NCBI GenBank assembly: GCA_012064415.1
Contig: SSNU01000141.1
Coordinates: 1 to 38,828 of the forward strand
DNA length: 38,828 nt
Origin: Gyrodactylus bullatarudis
Lineage: Eukaryota > Platyhelminthes > Monogenea > Gyrodactylidea > Gyrodactylidae
Direction of reading: 5' to 3'
Part shown: positions 17,473-26,528 of the stretch, piece after piece
Numbering within the stretch: position 1 is the stretch's first letter
Layout: every line of letters starts with the position of its first letter
Notes under the pieces: model-generated
What the model saw: only the letters and a program-made list of their open reading frames with translations
Database searches by the model: none
What the model was told of the DNA's origin: nothing
Made by a program: the position numbers and the translations under genes

Positions 17473-18774
17473 TTATTTATTTGCTCTATCAAGTTTAAGT
17501 TTTTTATTCAATTCGATGAAATCATTTAATGTTGAATCATTGCTGAATTTATCCCTTCCTTCAGCTGTAGCTCGTATTATAAGATTCCTCTTCCTAGCAT
17601 CACAACCTCTTTCACTTGCGTTAGCTGCTATTTGGATGAATCTCTCAACATTTTGGTTGTTTGATGTTATTCCATCAAATCTGACTGGTTTCGATGAAGT
17701 TATATCATCAGGAATCAACAAGGGACGACAGTAAATGCTAGTATTAAAGGAAACCATTTCATGATAGGAATTTGCATCTTCATCAATAATTGGCTTCAGA
17801 TAAGTTCTTTCCCCACGATAAGATTGAGCCAAGATTTCTATTGCTTTCTCTCTGACTGTTGGATCGTTATCGCCGATCATTCCGATGAGGATAACTTCAG
17901 GGTGTGCCAGGTAAGAGTTATGATTAGCTTTGACTAATGTTACTCTTGAAAGTTCTTCATCTTCAAGATTTTTCAGTCTCCTCAGAATGTTGAAGTAATT
18001 TCTTGAGGCATCGGAAATTGATGAATACAATTTTGCTTCGAACCAAGATCCAACGTAAACTTTCATTATAAAATTAGTAAGCCGTTTTAATTTAACATCA
18101 GGATCACTGGTGCTGATGTAAACTCTAAGGATCCGGCTAGCAGTCGTCATCCACCTAGCTAGATGCATTTGTCCTGGCTCATTTGTTTTAATGAATGCAA
18201 CAAAAGAATGATTAGCATTTGTCAAGCCCGTGGAGACGACAGCAGCAATTTTGTACAGATATGATTGATCAGTTGTCATACCTTTTAAAGTATTTGAATC
18301 CATAGCAGGAAGATCTGTAGGAACTGGGGTAAAATCAATTAGAGGCTGGGATGCAGTAATGCTCTTGATCTGTTTGCCAATGGCACCACTGTATGAATTG
18401 GGCCCAGATGAAGTGCCGTCGATAAAGCAAAAAGCAGTCCTCAATAGAATTTCAATCATATGCAAGAGACAGACAACCCATGTGAGAGGCCTTTTTAGAA
18501 TACGCTCAAGCTTTACGATGATTCCATTTTTGAATCCAACATTGACATTAGTCCCATCGCATTTTATGGCCTTGAGAGAATTTTTAGAATCTGTTCTCTC
18601 AATAACATCAAGGATTGCCTTAGTACAGTTTTCTGATGAACAAGAATCAGGGATAACGCATTCGAGAAAATCACTATCAGGCTGGGACAGGCAGACAAGG
18701 TTCTCCTCTAGTTTCGTTTTCTTTTGGTACTGTCGACAGTAACACTTCTTTGAATCGAACTCAACATTCAACAT
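17473..18774 (-). CDS. Putative transposase, C-terminal part (ORF2)
   Basis: 433 residues. CYCRQYQ at residues 12-18 is followed by SLKAIKCDGTNVNVGFKNG (around residue 67), RPLTWVVCLLHMIEILL (residue 95) and DGTSSGPNSYSGAIGKQI (residue 118). D-x-T-N-x-N-G followed by C-x-L-H resembles the second catalytic acid and the C-x-x-H region of RNase-H-fold transposases such as hAT. I recall uncharacterised multicopy invertebrate proteins with this LE-x-x-L-x-RPL-x-W-x-x-C-x-LH signature; I cannot name a family. The C-terminal part (SYHEMVSFN, SKPVRFDGITSNNQNVERFI) recurs at 34.3-34.6 kb. The frame overlaps the upstream ORF by 14 nt, so the protein is probably split by a one-base shift. It is uninterrupted otherwise. 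Confidence 0.7.
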   Translation of the reverse strand: MLNVEFDSKKCYCRQYQKKTKLEENLVCLSQPDSDFLECVIPDSCSSENCTKAILDVIERTDSKNSLKAIKCDGTNVNVGFKNGIIVKLERILKRPLTWVVCLLHMIEILLRTAFCFIDGTSSGPNSYSGAIGKQIKSITASQPLIDFTPVPTDLPAMDSNTLKGMTTDQSYLYKIAAVVSTGLTNANHSFVAFIKTNEPGQMHLARWMTTASRILRVYISTSDPDVKLKRLTNFIMKVYVGSWFEAKLYSSISDASRNYFNILRRLKNLEDEELSRVTLVKANHNSYLAHPEVILIGMIGDNDPTVREKAIEILAQSYRGERTYLKPIIDEDANSYHEMVSFNTSIYCRPLLIPDDITSSKPVRFDGITSNNQNVERFIQIAANASERGCDARKRNLIIRATAEGRDKFSNDSTLNDFIELNKKLKLDRANK

Positions 18775-19534
18775 TTTTCTTCACGTTCTCTTCGTATGAA
18801 GTCATCAATTCCTTATAAACCTCTTGGATTTTCCATTTTGAAATGTAATAATCATTACAGAAAATTGTCAGGCAACACAAGAAAACGTTGAGAACTGCAC
18901 TCGCTGCCTTTGGACTAATATCACACTGAATAAGTTTCATAACAAGGAACTTGATATCAAAAGCTTTCTTACGATGGCTTGCTGGCTCTCCTGAGGAATC
19001 TTCATTACTGCTTGATGCAATAATTGGAGCGCTAGCATACCTCTGTCGCTTTGCTTTGGGCGAGCTTGCTTTCTTAGGAGTAGTTTCTTCTTCCTCGACA
19101 TCTTCTACAATAAAACTACTCTGAGTAACTTCAGATACAGAAGTATTAGATGAAGAGACTGATATGTCGTTAATTGATACCATATCAGGAGAAATAAGGG
19201 CTTTGAGAATTTCCACATTAGACCAGTAGTTTGGATCATCTTTTTTACAACAGCATTGTGTGCTGATGGCACAACGACACTTGGCAATGTAGAATATTTC
19301 TTTAAACATTGAATCCAGGCTTTTATTGTTCTTACAAATCTTGACTCTTTCTTCGAACAAATCTTTTAGTTTGCCTGTGATTCTCTTGTCAGTCACAACT
19401 GGAATTGAGAATTGTTGATATGGCATTTTGATCTTCTCAATAAGACTTTTGATAGCTTGGTCCTTCACTTTGCTAGAATGACTTTGACCAGTATTGAAAC
19501 AAAAATCTCTTTGTGGCGAACTTGACTCCATCAT
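18761..19534 (-). CDS. Putative transposase, N-terminal part (ORF1)
   Basis: 257 residues from the first usable ATG. Homology with the copy at 33.6 kb begins further upstream in another frame: NINADLMMPINYDGVKFATK near 19575-19515 matches EINTDLMKPKNYDGIKFATK. So the true start was probably 5' and a small indel near 19512 shifted the frame. Conserved features are PYQQFSIPVVTDKRI, a cysteine cluster CRCAISTQCCCKK (possible zinc site), an acidic and Ser-rich linker, SPKAKRQRYAS (basic, possible nuclear signal) and a helical ending. Likely a DNA-binding or multimerisation half of the transposase. Confidence 0.65.
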   Translation of the reverse strand: MMESSSPQRDFCFNTGQSHSSKVKDQAIKSLIEKIKMPYQQFSIPVVTDKRITGKLKDLFEERVKICKNNKSLDSMFKEIFYIAKCRCAISTQCCCKKDDPNYWSNVEILKALISPDMVSINDISVSSSNTSVSEVTQSSFIVEDVEEEETTPKKASSPKAKRQRYASAPIIASSSNEDSSGEPASHRKKAFDIKFLVMKLIQCDISPKAASAVLNVFLCCLTIFCNDYYISKWKIQEVYKELMTSYEENVKKNVEC

Positions 19535-19889
19535 AGTTAATGGGCATCATAAGATCAGCGTTTATATTTTGGAAAGGTGTTTGAATAAAGGTGTTGATCA
19601 AAAAAAATCCTATGATTATTAATAATTTTGAAGAAGTTGATCAGAAATTATTACTAGAATTATTATGCGATTTATAGACAACATTCAAATATATAATAGA
19701 ATTTAATTTTTTTCTATATATTGAAAAAAACGTTTTTTTATATCGAAGTTGTATGAAACTTTGATGGTGAAACGGAAGTCTAAAACTTTAAGTAAGGTAT
19801 ATGCTATGTGGTATCATTAGTATCGTCTTTTCATAAAGATTCTATATATGACTCAGCCTAAACTGTGAAAAATTGGCCAAATATAGCTA

Positions 19890-19897
19890 ATACCCAT
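19890..19897. repeat. 8-bp target-site duplication, right
   Basis: ATACCCAT, identical to 17216-17223, immediately after the inverted-repeat end at 19889. Confidence 0.85.
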
Positions 19898-20130
19898 AGC
19901 TAAACTATTTTTTTGTTTGAGCAATTTATTATTAAATTTAAAAATATTATTTTCTAAACAAAGTTTACAACCATCTAACAAAAATTTAACAAAATTAAGG
20001 TCTAAATTAATTTTATTAATTTCAATTTTAAAAAAGGCAAAAACTTCTTCGAATGGAATATTATTATACATATCAAAAACATCTAAAGAAAAAGAATTAA
20101 AATTATCTTAGGTGGAAAAGTGAAGCATAT
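19898..20130 (-). pseudogene. PLE family C: RT first half
   Basis: The minus-strand frame FNSFSLDVFDMYNNIPFEEV (RT motif 3) runs to LKQKNSLAMG, the beginning of motif 4, at the 19890 insertion boundary. Together with 16236-17223 it forms one PLE RT interrupted by the transposon. The rejoined frame is off by one base, so the element was already mutated or a base was lost at the junction. N-terminal sequence beyond 20130 is missing. Confidence 0.85.
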
Positions 20131-20172
20131 TAGTTAACTGGTAGGAATTTTTTAAAACAGATTTTTTTTTGA

Positions 20173-20214
20173 AGACAATCACCGTCGAAACGTTTGGACG
20201 ACCATGGCTGAGAA
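20173..20214 (+). repeat. Inverted copy of the PLE-C terminus
   Basis: GAAGACAATCACCGTCGAAA and the following GCTGAG-containing segment are the reverse complement of 16012-16053. It holds the GAAA side of the hammerhead but not CTGAAGA. PLE-C is therefore bounded by inverted terminus sequences. Confidence 0.8.
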
Positions 20215-20259
20215 ATATTGAGCTAAGTTTCAATGAATTTAATTATAAAATTCTTTATC

Positions 20260-20895
20260 AAAAATTATAATAATAATAATAATGTATCAATTTTCAATCC
20301 CTTCGAAGATATTAGCGTTTTGCCCTCTTCCTCCACTCCACCCTTTCTTACTGCTAGCTTTATTAGGAGAACAATTGACGAATCGAAATCTCAATCAAGA
20401 AAATACATTAACCATAATTCTCTTAAACTCATTGGTTCTCTTCCAGATTGTTTCTTGATTTCTTTAGCCAATTTTTTAAATAAATGTTTACAGAATGGAG
20501 TCATTCCTTCTGAATGGCTTAATATCTCTATAACCCCTATTCCTAAATCGAAAAAATACTCTTCCTTCTTTGATTTGAGACCAATTTCCTCTCTAAATAT
20601 TTTTCTGACTATTATTGATAAGTTTCTTACTCAAAGTATACATGACTATCTTCCTAATATATTTCCTGATGACTCTCGAAATGGCTTTATTGGTAATAAG
20701 AGCACATGCTCTAATTTATTGGAGTTCTTATCCTTCACCAAGCCCCTCAAGGATAGTGGGAAATATTTAATAATTCACTTTATTGACCTATCGAAAGCTT
20801 TTGATCGCTTGAAATTTTCTTATATTATTAATAAACTTATAGCTATGGAATTGGATAACTCTCTTATTGATACCATTATATTATTAAAACAATAT
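20260..20895 (+). pseudogene. LINE RT, first half (jockey/CR1-like), copy 1
   Basis: The open frame includes SLANFLNKCLQNGVIPSEWL, ISITPIPKSKKYSSFFDLRP (RT motif 1-2), NGFIGNKSTCSNLLEFLSF and YLIIHFIDLSKAFDRLKFSY (motif 3 with catalytic D). It stops before motifs 4 and 5 (the YADD box), where a SINE piece is fused at about 20896. The coding sequence is intact across its length. A copy with an internal deletion but with motifs 4-5 lies at 23946-24501. Confidence 0.9.
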
Positions 20896-20965
20896 GCGCA
20901 TTTCGTCCTCATTAAAACTCGTTAGTACACCATAGTCAGTATTTGAACCCTGGTCTTGGATGAAT
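20896..20965 (-). mobile_element. tRNA-SINE fragment with degenerate hammerhead, minus strand
   Basis: The minus strand reads GGTTCAAATACTGACTATGG (B-box remnant), then GTA-CTAACGA, a helix II with only partial pairing and GAAATGCGC. CTGACGA has become CTAACGA (G5 mutated), so cleavage is unlikely. A plus-strand SINE body follows, so head and body are inverted relative to each other. Confidence 0.7.
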
Positions 20966-21075
20966 ATTATTAAGCTCTCTAACGGAATTGACACTTGAAA
21001 TCTAACACCTGGGTGTGAGAAGAGAATCTCCATCAAGTTAGATTAACATGGATATAGTAATAACCAGTGACCAGA
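20966..21075 (+). mobile_element. tRNA-SINE body fragment, plus strand
   Basis: It matches 5280-5400, including GGTGTGAGAAGAGAATCTCC and ATAACCAGTGACCA. Confidence 0.8.
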
Positions 21076-22306
21076 CTGGAGATATTTGCCGTTTTCAGTA
21101 TTTTTCTTGAACTTATTTCTTGGAATCTATCCGTCTTCTCTTCTACTTAGCTTGACATCAAACAGTTATAAGATATCAATGATTGAAGATAACTTAAAAT
21201 GTTAAGTCCTTAGCTCCAAGTGCGTGTATGTATAGAATCGAAGGTCTTTCCATCGATAATATTATCCCCAGAGTCTTTGACTGCTGAGGTGCTTTCTTCT
21301 GAGACTTTGTCTGCAGTAGCTATCAGAACCGATCCTTGCGGAATCGTATCCTCCAAATAACTCAGTCTATCTGGACTAGTAAGAGAAGACTTAATCATAG
21401 TAAGAAATATTTATTCTAGACTATGAACACTAAGAGAAGATTTCTGCCTGACTACACTGTCCTTGGACCTTTTATAGTTTATTAACGACATCCAATTCAG
21501 CAATCACATATTAAGCATTCGTTTGATGCATGGGATTTTGGACAGACATGTACATTGTAATTTTGCAACCAGGCTACTATTTACGTATTACGTAAACAGC
21601 TAATCTTTACACTGCCCTCCCCTGGAAGCGGAGCTTGTCATCTTTTTGATTCTAGCTGACCTCCTTACATGTACAATAAGTTGATTGATATTTTTTGGAA
21701 AATATGAGAGTAATGGAATAGAACATAAGATTAATTTATAGTACAAAATCTAAAATTAGTGGAAAACAACACGTTAAAAATCGATTTCTTTATATTTATC
21801 ACTTTCTAACAAAGCTCTAATCTATTAATCCTACACATATGTAAGACCGCAAAACCTGCCAATCTTTCAGTCAATAAAAAAACTCTTATAATATAATTTA
21901 AGAACTTACAGGAGGTTTCTGAATATATCGAATACAGATTATTTCCTAATGAATTTTTTTTATTGAAATTGAAACATTTATATTTATTTATAGAAATGAT
22001 TTGTACAAATAAGGGAACAGGGAAAGAGTGTCCTATGTGCCCGGTGTTCTCTTAATCTAACACGGAAGATAGAAACGGAGATTTACGAACATACAGTTGT
22101 GTCAGAGAGTAAAGTACAGTATGAACCTGAAAAATGAAATCGGTAACAAATAATACAGTTGTATTGAGAATTTTTTTCTCTTTCCAACCTTCTAATATAT
22201 TATATTATCTGAAACTATTTAACAAGAGATATTGGCATTCAAAATCTAATAAATCTATAACATCGAAAATCCGTTTTGTCCTCCACAAAAAGGGATTGTC
22301 TTAGTC
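21076..22306. other. No gene recognised
   Basis: AT-rich with only short frames. A 62-codon minus-strand frame at 21210-21398 shows no motif. This is the longest stretch without an identified element. Confidence 0.45.
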
Positions 22307-22497
22307 ACAAAACAAACAATGAGTCATGAACCCTATTCCATCGTTTGAATTAAAGAATCCCAGCTCGAACAACAGATGTTTTTACTAAATTAACTCCAGT
22401 TTGATTAAGATGTAAATTTAGTGTGTAGTCCTTGAAAATCTTTTTCTATATTAATGAGTATTTAGTTCAGATTAGGTGTTAATTTTGTTATGTTGCG
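22307..22497. repeat. ~190-bp repeat, inverted partner at 26826-27003
   Basis: It shares CAATGAGTCATGAACCCT, ATCGTTTGAATTAAAGAATC and TTTAGTTCAGATTAGGTGTT (here in the plus direction) with the minus strand of 26826-27003. Non-coding. Confidence 0.75.
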
Positions 22498-22629
22498 TCC
22501 TATTTGTGTCGAAAGTTTTATATGTGTTTGAACTCAAAAGGGACGTCGAAAAAATTCAGGGGGGGACACTTTTTTCTCTCTGCCTCTTTCTGGGCTTACA
22601 TGTATTTTTATTTTGTCACTACTTTTCTC

Positions 22630-22776
22630 GTCGGTTATTAAAGGTTGGGTCATAATTAGATCATCAATTTCTGTTGACATCTCGTTAGTTTCACTTCTAT
22701 GCAACTATGTAATTGTTGCTTGGGCTGTACTTGGAACTAGAATTGATTGATTATCGGCTTCAGCTAACTTATCGTG
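22630..22776 (-). pseudogene. PLE family A: C-terminal tail fragment
   Basis: The minus strand reads DKLAEADNQSILVPSTAQAT, a stop, then EMSTEIDDLIMTQPLITDE, which aligns with EKLAEANNHHTQVQSSVLAT and EKSTVVDNQIKSQPAINTR of the 31.4-32.4 kb copy. Only this part of the tail survives. Confidence 0.65.
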
Positions 22777-22946
22777 GTTTTCATTTTAGCATTTAGTTAC
22801 CTTTGGTGTAGAGGATAAGGGGGAGAAAAAGTCGTGGTTTTTAGGATGTTACTTATTTTCTCGATTTTTTTGCGTTTTATGTGGACCAATTGAACTGAAC
22901 GTTGGTCATTCAGCCTTTTGATCATTTCTATATCATGTTTAGTAGG

Positions 22947-23149
22947 GCTAGTTCTAATAGAATTCGAAGAAAGCAACTCCAAAAATCTTCTTAAATTTGA
23001 AAATCAGAATAAAAAATTGAGAAAATCTCTCTGTGATGTAGATAATAATCCCACCCTATGTGAGAAAAACAGCCAGAAAGATTTTCTCAATTTTTTATTC
23101 TGATTTTTAAATTTTGAAGTTGCTTTCTGCGAATTCTATTAGAAATAGC
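22947..23149. repeat. Palindromic MITE-like repeat, copy 2
   Basis: It has the same ~70-bp inverted arms as 1363-1550, and the ~20 bp left flank (ATGTTTAGTAGGGCT) is shared too. The centre, however, is in the opposite orientation relative to the flank (AATAATCCCACCCTATGTGA). Confidence 0.8.
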
Positions 23150-23151
23150 AT

Positions 23152-23595
23152 TGATTCGTTAGCCTGTTTTAGGTAGTACATTTAGAAGAAAAAATAATAA
23201 TGTAAAAATCTTAATAAGAATACAATAATTTATATGCAAAACGTTATTTAAGATTACAAACAACTACAGTGATCGACAAAATTAAGGTTTTAAATCAAAA
23301 ATCCAATTTCGTTGGGAGTCGCAATATTAAGAAGTTGCAAATGTGGAGATATTCATATCTTCATTTTCGGGGCGCGCCAATGAAAAGTTGCCAAAATTGA
23401 AGATATGAGTATCTCCACCTTCGGCATGTACCAAAAAAAATTTATCTAAGTCTATGCTGAGTGTATTGTACATATATATGAGATAAATCTAATGTACATT
23501 ATACACACACATTCAAATTCTCCTTTTGTTCGTACACACCTCACGCACTGGTCAGTCAAAAGAAGTATTAGAGCTCAAATTGAAAAAATAAAAAC
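23152..23595. repeat. ~450-bp dispersed repeat with hairpin, copy 2
   Basis: Direct copy of 6094-6553 with small indels. The hairpin arms lie near 23343-23363 and 23399-23419. It contains TACAGTGATCGACAAAATTA, a possible TA-CAGT terminus of a pogo/Tc1-type element. Confidence 0.75.
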
Positions 23596-23639
23596 TTTCT
23601 TGAGAAAAAATAAATTTAGATTGCGTGCCGTCAGAAACG

Positions 23640-23942
23640 TCGATGAATACACTTTGAAGCATTATGTAAGCAAATTTCGTCGACGTCCTAACTCTTTCAG
23701 GAATTGAGATTTAGAACTGCAAATTATTCCCTGGTCTAAGGGCTGACAAATCGATATGCAATTTGGTGGTTAAAATAATGGCTTCACATTTTCAGGAGGC
23801 GTTGGAACCTTATGGAAAGCCACATTGTCAGTGATTAGCAGTATATTTCTGCCAGCTAAGGCTTCACCAAAGCCTATCAACTATTCCTGATAAAGTTCAG
23901 TATTGTTCCATGCGATTTTGTTTCCTCGATAATGTGGAGGTA
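23640..23942 (-). pseudogene. pogo/Tigger-like transposase, catalytic-domain fragment
   Basis: The minus strand reads NKIAWNNTELYQE, a stop, then LAGRNILLITDNVAFHKVPT, then LF-stop-PPNCISICQPLDQGII. The ILLITDN-x-x-x-H segment holds the second catalytic D, and the PPN-x-x-S-x-x-QPLDQGII block holds the third, as in DDE_1 (jerky/Tigger) transposases. There are two in-frame stops and no N-terminal HTH. The ~450-bp hairpin repeat directly downstream may be its 3' end. Confidence 0.8.
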
Positions 23943-23945
23943 CAT

Positions 23946-24501
23946 CCTCCTCTCCACCCTTTCTTACTGCTAGCTTTATTAGGAGAACAATTGACGAATC
24001 GAAATCTCAATCAAGAAAATACATTAACCATAATTCTCTTAAACTCATTGGTTCTCTTCCAGATTGTTTCTTGATTTCTTTAGCCAATTTTTTAAATAAA
24101 TGTTTACAGAATGGAGTCATTTCTTCTGAATGGCTTAATATCTCAAGGATAGTGGGAAATATTTAATAATTCACTTTATTGACCTATCGAAAGCTTTTGA
24201 TCGCTTGAAATTTTCTTATATTATTAATAAACTTATAGCTATGGAATTGGATAACTCTCTTATTGATACCATTATATTATTTCTTACTGGTAGAAGCCAA
24301 TCAGTCAAATTTAATTCCCTTCACAGCTCTTACAAGGTTCCTCCTTGGGTCCACTTCTCTTCAATATGTGTATCGCAGATATTGAATTGCCTTCTGACTT
24401 GGGTAAATTATTCAAACATGCAGACGACCTTAAATTTGTCTACCCTGTAAACAATGTGCTTGACATTCTTAAAATTAATCTAAAATGGGTCTTGAGATAA
24501 A
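23946..24501 (+). pseudogene. LINE RT, internally deleted copy 2
   Basis: The part 23946-24140 is nearly identical to 20330-20525 (TASFIRRTIDESKSQSRKYI...). About 230 bp including RT motifs 1-2 is then deleted, and FIDLSKAFDRLKFSYIINKL follows. It continues past the break point of copy 1 through VPPWVHFS (the VPQGS motif, shifted), LGPLLFNMCIADIELPSDLG in the next frame, and FKHADDLKFVYPV, where YADD has become HADD. The mariner element interrupts it at 24502. Confidence 0.88.
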
Positions 24502-24503
24502 TA

Positions 24504-25457
24504 TTAGGTTGCGTCAAATGTAATGAGACTTTTTAGATAAAATAATGTATTCGAAAATCTTCATAAAAATAACCAAAGTCACTAATCAAAATATTCTCCA
24601 CCAGAATTTATAAATTTCTGCCAACGAATAGGAAGTTGATCTGTCCCATCAGCGTAGAAATCTTGGCTTTTTGAGTCAAAAAAGTTGATTAGGCCATTTT
24701 CTACTTCTCCTATTGAGAAATTTTTCCTCTTTAAGAAATGCTGCATAGACCTGAATAGATGGTATTCTGATGTTGCTAAGTCAGGACTATAAGGTGGATG
24801 CTCAATGACATCGATATTCTCATCTTCAAAATAATTTTTGACATCTTTACCAAGATGTGGTCGACCGTTGTCCTGTTGGATAGAAATCCTGCCGAATCTT
24901 GGAAATTTCTCCTTCAATTTGGCAACCATCTGCTTCAAAGAGTCCAGATATCTTTGTGATGTAACTGTCTGACCATAATCCATCAGCTCATAGTGTATGA
25001 TTCCTTTTCTCGTCCAAAGTACAGTCAGCATAACCTTCTTTGAAAACCTGTTAGGAGAGGGTTGAGTCGCCTTCTCACCAACCCGTTTCCAGGACCTTTC
25101 ACGACTCTTATCTTCCAGATAAATCCATTTTTCATCTGTCGTTACAATGTTCTTGAGAAAATTGTCGTAACTAAGTCTATGGGCAAGTCTACGACAAGCT
25201 TCAACACGTTTTCCTTTTTGACTTTCATTCAAATCATGAGGTACCCATCTGTCAAATGAATTTTTGAAATTCTCTTCTCTAAGAGCACGTAGAACGGAAG
25301 ACTGACTAACATTCAAAACAGAAGAAATCATTCTTGAAGATGGAGATGGTTCCTCTTCAATTGCTTCAATGATTGAAGATTTATCGACGATTGAAGGTCG
25401 GCCTGATTTTGATTCATCATCGACTGAAATTTTGCCTTCCAGGCGATATAGTGGAAT
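24504..25457 (-). pseudogene. mariner transposase, N-terminally truncated, with 3' terminal repeat
   Basis: The coding frame runs from 25457 to the stop at 24582-24584: YRLEGKISVDDESKSGRPS, the second HTH (SVLRALREENF), WVPHDLNESQKGKRVEACR, IVTTDEKWIY, ISIQQDNGRPH and HPPYSPDLATSEYHLF. Counting from the internal Met at 25331, the catalytic residues are D66, D154 and E189, so the triad is DD34E where mariners normally have DD34D. The first HTH is missing: a frameshift near 25450 and loss of sequence beyond about 25480. The 3' inverted terminal repeat starts at 24504 (TTAGGTTGCGTCAAATGTAA) next to TA 24502-24503. The 5' repeat was not found. Confidence 0.88.
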
Positions 25458-25776
25458 CTACTACAGACCTTGGTTTTGAAATTAATTCCTCATTAACTAT
25501 CTCCCCTCTCTCTAAAAGTACAATCCAAAAATAGTTTACAAATATTATAAATTATCCATAAATATGAAATATTAAAACAAAATTAAGATTGTACAATTGA
25601 AAACCAAGTGATAGAGATTGTTTATATTGGTCAATAAAACAGAATTCCTTACGAGACCATTCTAGTTATAAACGTGATTACACTACTAATTATGGCAGAA
25701 AATGATGAATTCATTAAAGAACTGTTCAAAGAGGAACATAAAGAATCTAACTGTGGCAACAAGATAAAACATATGT
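25458..25776. other. No complete feature
   Basis: The first ~25 bp still encode mariner-like residues in another frame. A short ORF beginning MAENDEFIKELFKEEHKESN at 25692 runs into the following hammerhead. I do not recognise it. Confidence 0.4.
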
Positions 25777-25779
25777 TAA

Positions 25780-25830
25780 CCAGGGTAGAGTCTGAAGAGA
25801 CCTGGCGAAATATAACGTTAATCACTATAA
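25780..25830 (+). ncRNA. Hammerhead ribozyme, PLE family A terminus (copy A4)
   Basis: CCAGG (25780-25784), helix I (3 bp), CTGAAGA, GACCTGGC, GAAA, TATAACGTTAAT, C. CCAGG is complementary to CCTGG (25801-25805), covarying with CCGGG/CCCGG of A2 and A6. Helix III has two mismatches. Confidence 0.75.
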
Positions 25831-25914
25831 TATATGTCCGCTTTCTCTAATATTCCCTCATGAGTTCAGAACCAAATAATAGTAATATTTTTGACAATAT
25901 TATTATGGTTCAAA

Positions 25915-26003
25915 TACATTTATTTTATTATTCGTCAACTTTTACTATTTCTTTCATAATTTGTAAATTATTATTTTCATTCATCTTTTAGCTTTTATCA
26001 TTA
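25915..26003 (+). repeat. PLE family B 3' untranslated terminus
   Basis: It matches the minus-strand sequence at 1626-1700, 37021-37090 and the plus strand at 37900-37977 (CAACTTTTACTATTTCTTTC). It leads directly into hammerhead B2. Confidence 0.75.
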
Positions 26004-26051
26004 TCAAAGAGACACTACTGATGAACCTTGGAGAAATGTACATTTGGTGTT
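26004..26051 (+). ncRNA. Hammerhead ribozyme, PLE family B terminus (copy B2)
   Basis: TCAAAG, GACACTA, CTGATGA, ACCTTGGA, GAAA, TGTACATT, TGGTGTT. Helix I has 7 bp. UCAAAG pairs with CUUGGA with one mismatch. The core is intact. Confidence 0.8.
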
Positions 26052-26087
26052 AATATATCCTTTTCCAATTATGAGTTTACGTGGATT

Positions 26088-26130
26088 TTCGTACGTATTT
26101 AAAAATTTACGTGAATATTTTTATCGTAAT
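26088..26130 (+). pseudogene. PLE family B ORF start fragment
   Basis: The frame VRIFKNLREYFYRN matches VFENLRKYFYRN at 2231-2270. It stands ~40 bp after hammerhead B2 and is cut at about 26130 by LINE sequence. Confidence 0.55.
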
Positions 26131-26199
26131 CTCCCCTCTCTCTAAAAGGGGTTTGATAAACTCTCTGTTATATATGATTAACAGGTTCACCTCCTCACC

Positions 26200-26528
26200 A
26201 GACATAAAAAATATTAGCCTTCAAAACTTTTGTCTTGCCCCATTTAGATTATACTGCCCCTTTAATACCGGAAATATCTTATGCCAATTCCCTTAAAATT
26301 GAACAGATACGATATCGTTTTCTTCACGCGCTTTTCCCTTGTTTCGATTCTTACAACTCCTTAATTGCAATCTCTAGGCTAGAACCCAGATGTATCAGAA
26401 GAGCTGCTTTTATTGTAAAGATGTTCTCAACTCATGCAGATACATATAGTAATAATTACTACTCTCTACGTAAGCCCTCTTTCTCCAATCACCCTCTTCT
26501 CTTCGAAAACTCTTCTTTATTCGAATAA
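26200..26528 (+). pseudogene. LINE ORF2 C-terminal region
   Basis: The frame to 26528 reads LPHLDYTAPLIPEISYANSL, IEQIRYRFLHALFP and SRLEPRCIRRAAFIVKMF. A LDY-x-x-P ... IE-x-I-Q/R-x-x-F ... L-x-x-R-R pattern is the usual region after the RT in jockey/CR1-type LINEs. It could be the 3' end of the LINE seen at 20.3 and 24 kb, but there is no overlap to prove it. Confidence 0.7.

Larger units (their letters stand above)
17224..19889 (-). mobile_element. 2666-bp DNA transposon with 8-bp target duplication (unnamed, hAT-like?)
   Basis: The left end is TAGGCCTATTTGGCCAATTT; the right end read inward is TAGCTATATTTGGCCAATTT (17 of 20 identical). Both ends abut ATACCCAT. The insertion lies exactly between the two halves of the PLE-C RT motif 4 (LAMG|YPLSP), which confirms the boundaries independently. 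Two adjoining minus-strand frames fill most of the interior. An 8-bp duplication and TA-starting short inverted repeats fit hAT-type elements, but P and Merlin elements can also give 8 bp. The protein does not look like a classic hAT transposase. Confidence 0.85.

Noticed and set aside
17516..18742. Plus-strand frames of 72 and 127 codons within the 17-19 kb transposase
   Set aside because: They lie antisense to a conserved reading frame that has a second, homologous copy at 34 kb; no own support.
23492..23707. 71-codon basic frame as a host peptide gene
   Set aside because: Its second half is antisense to the Tigger transposase end and its first half lies in a dispersed repeat.
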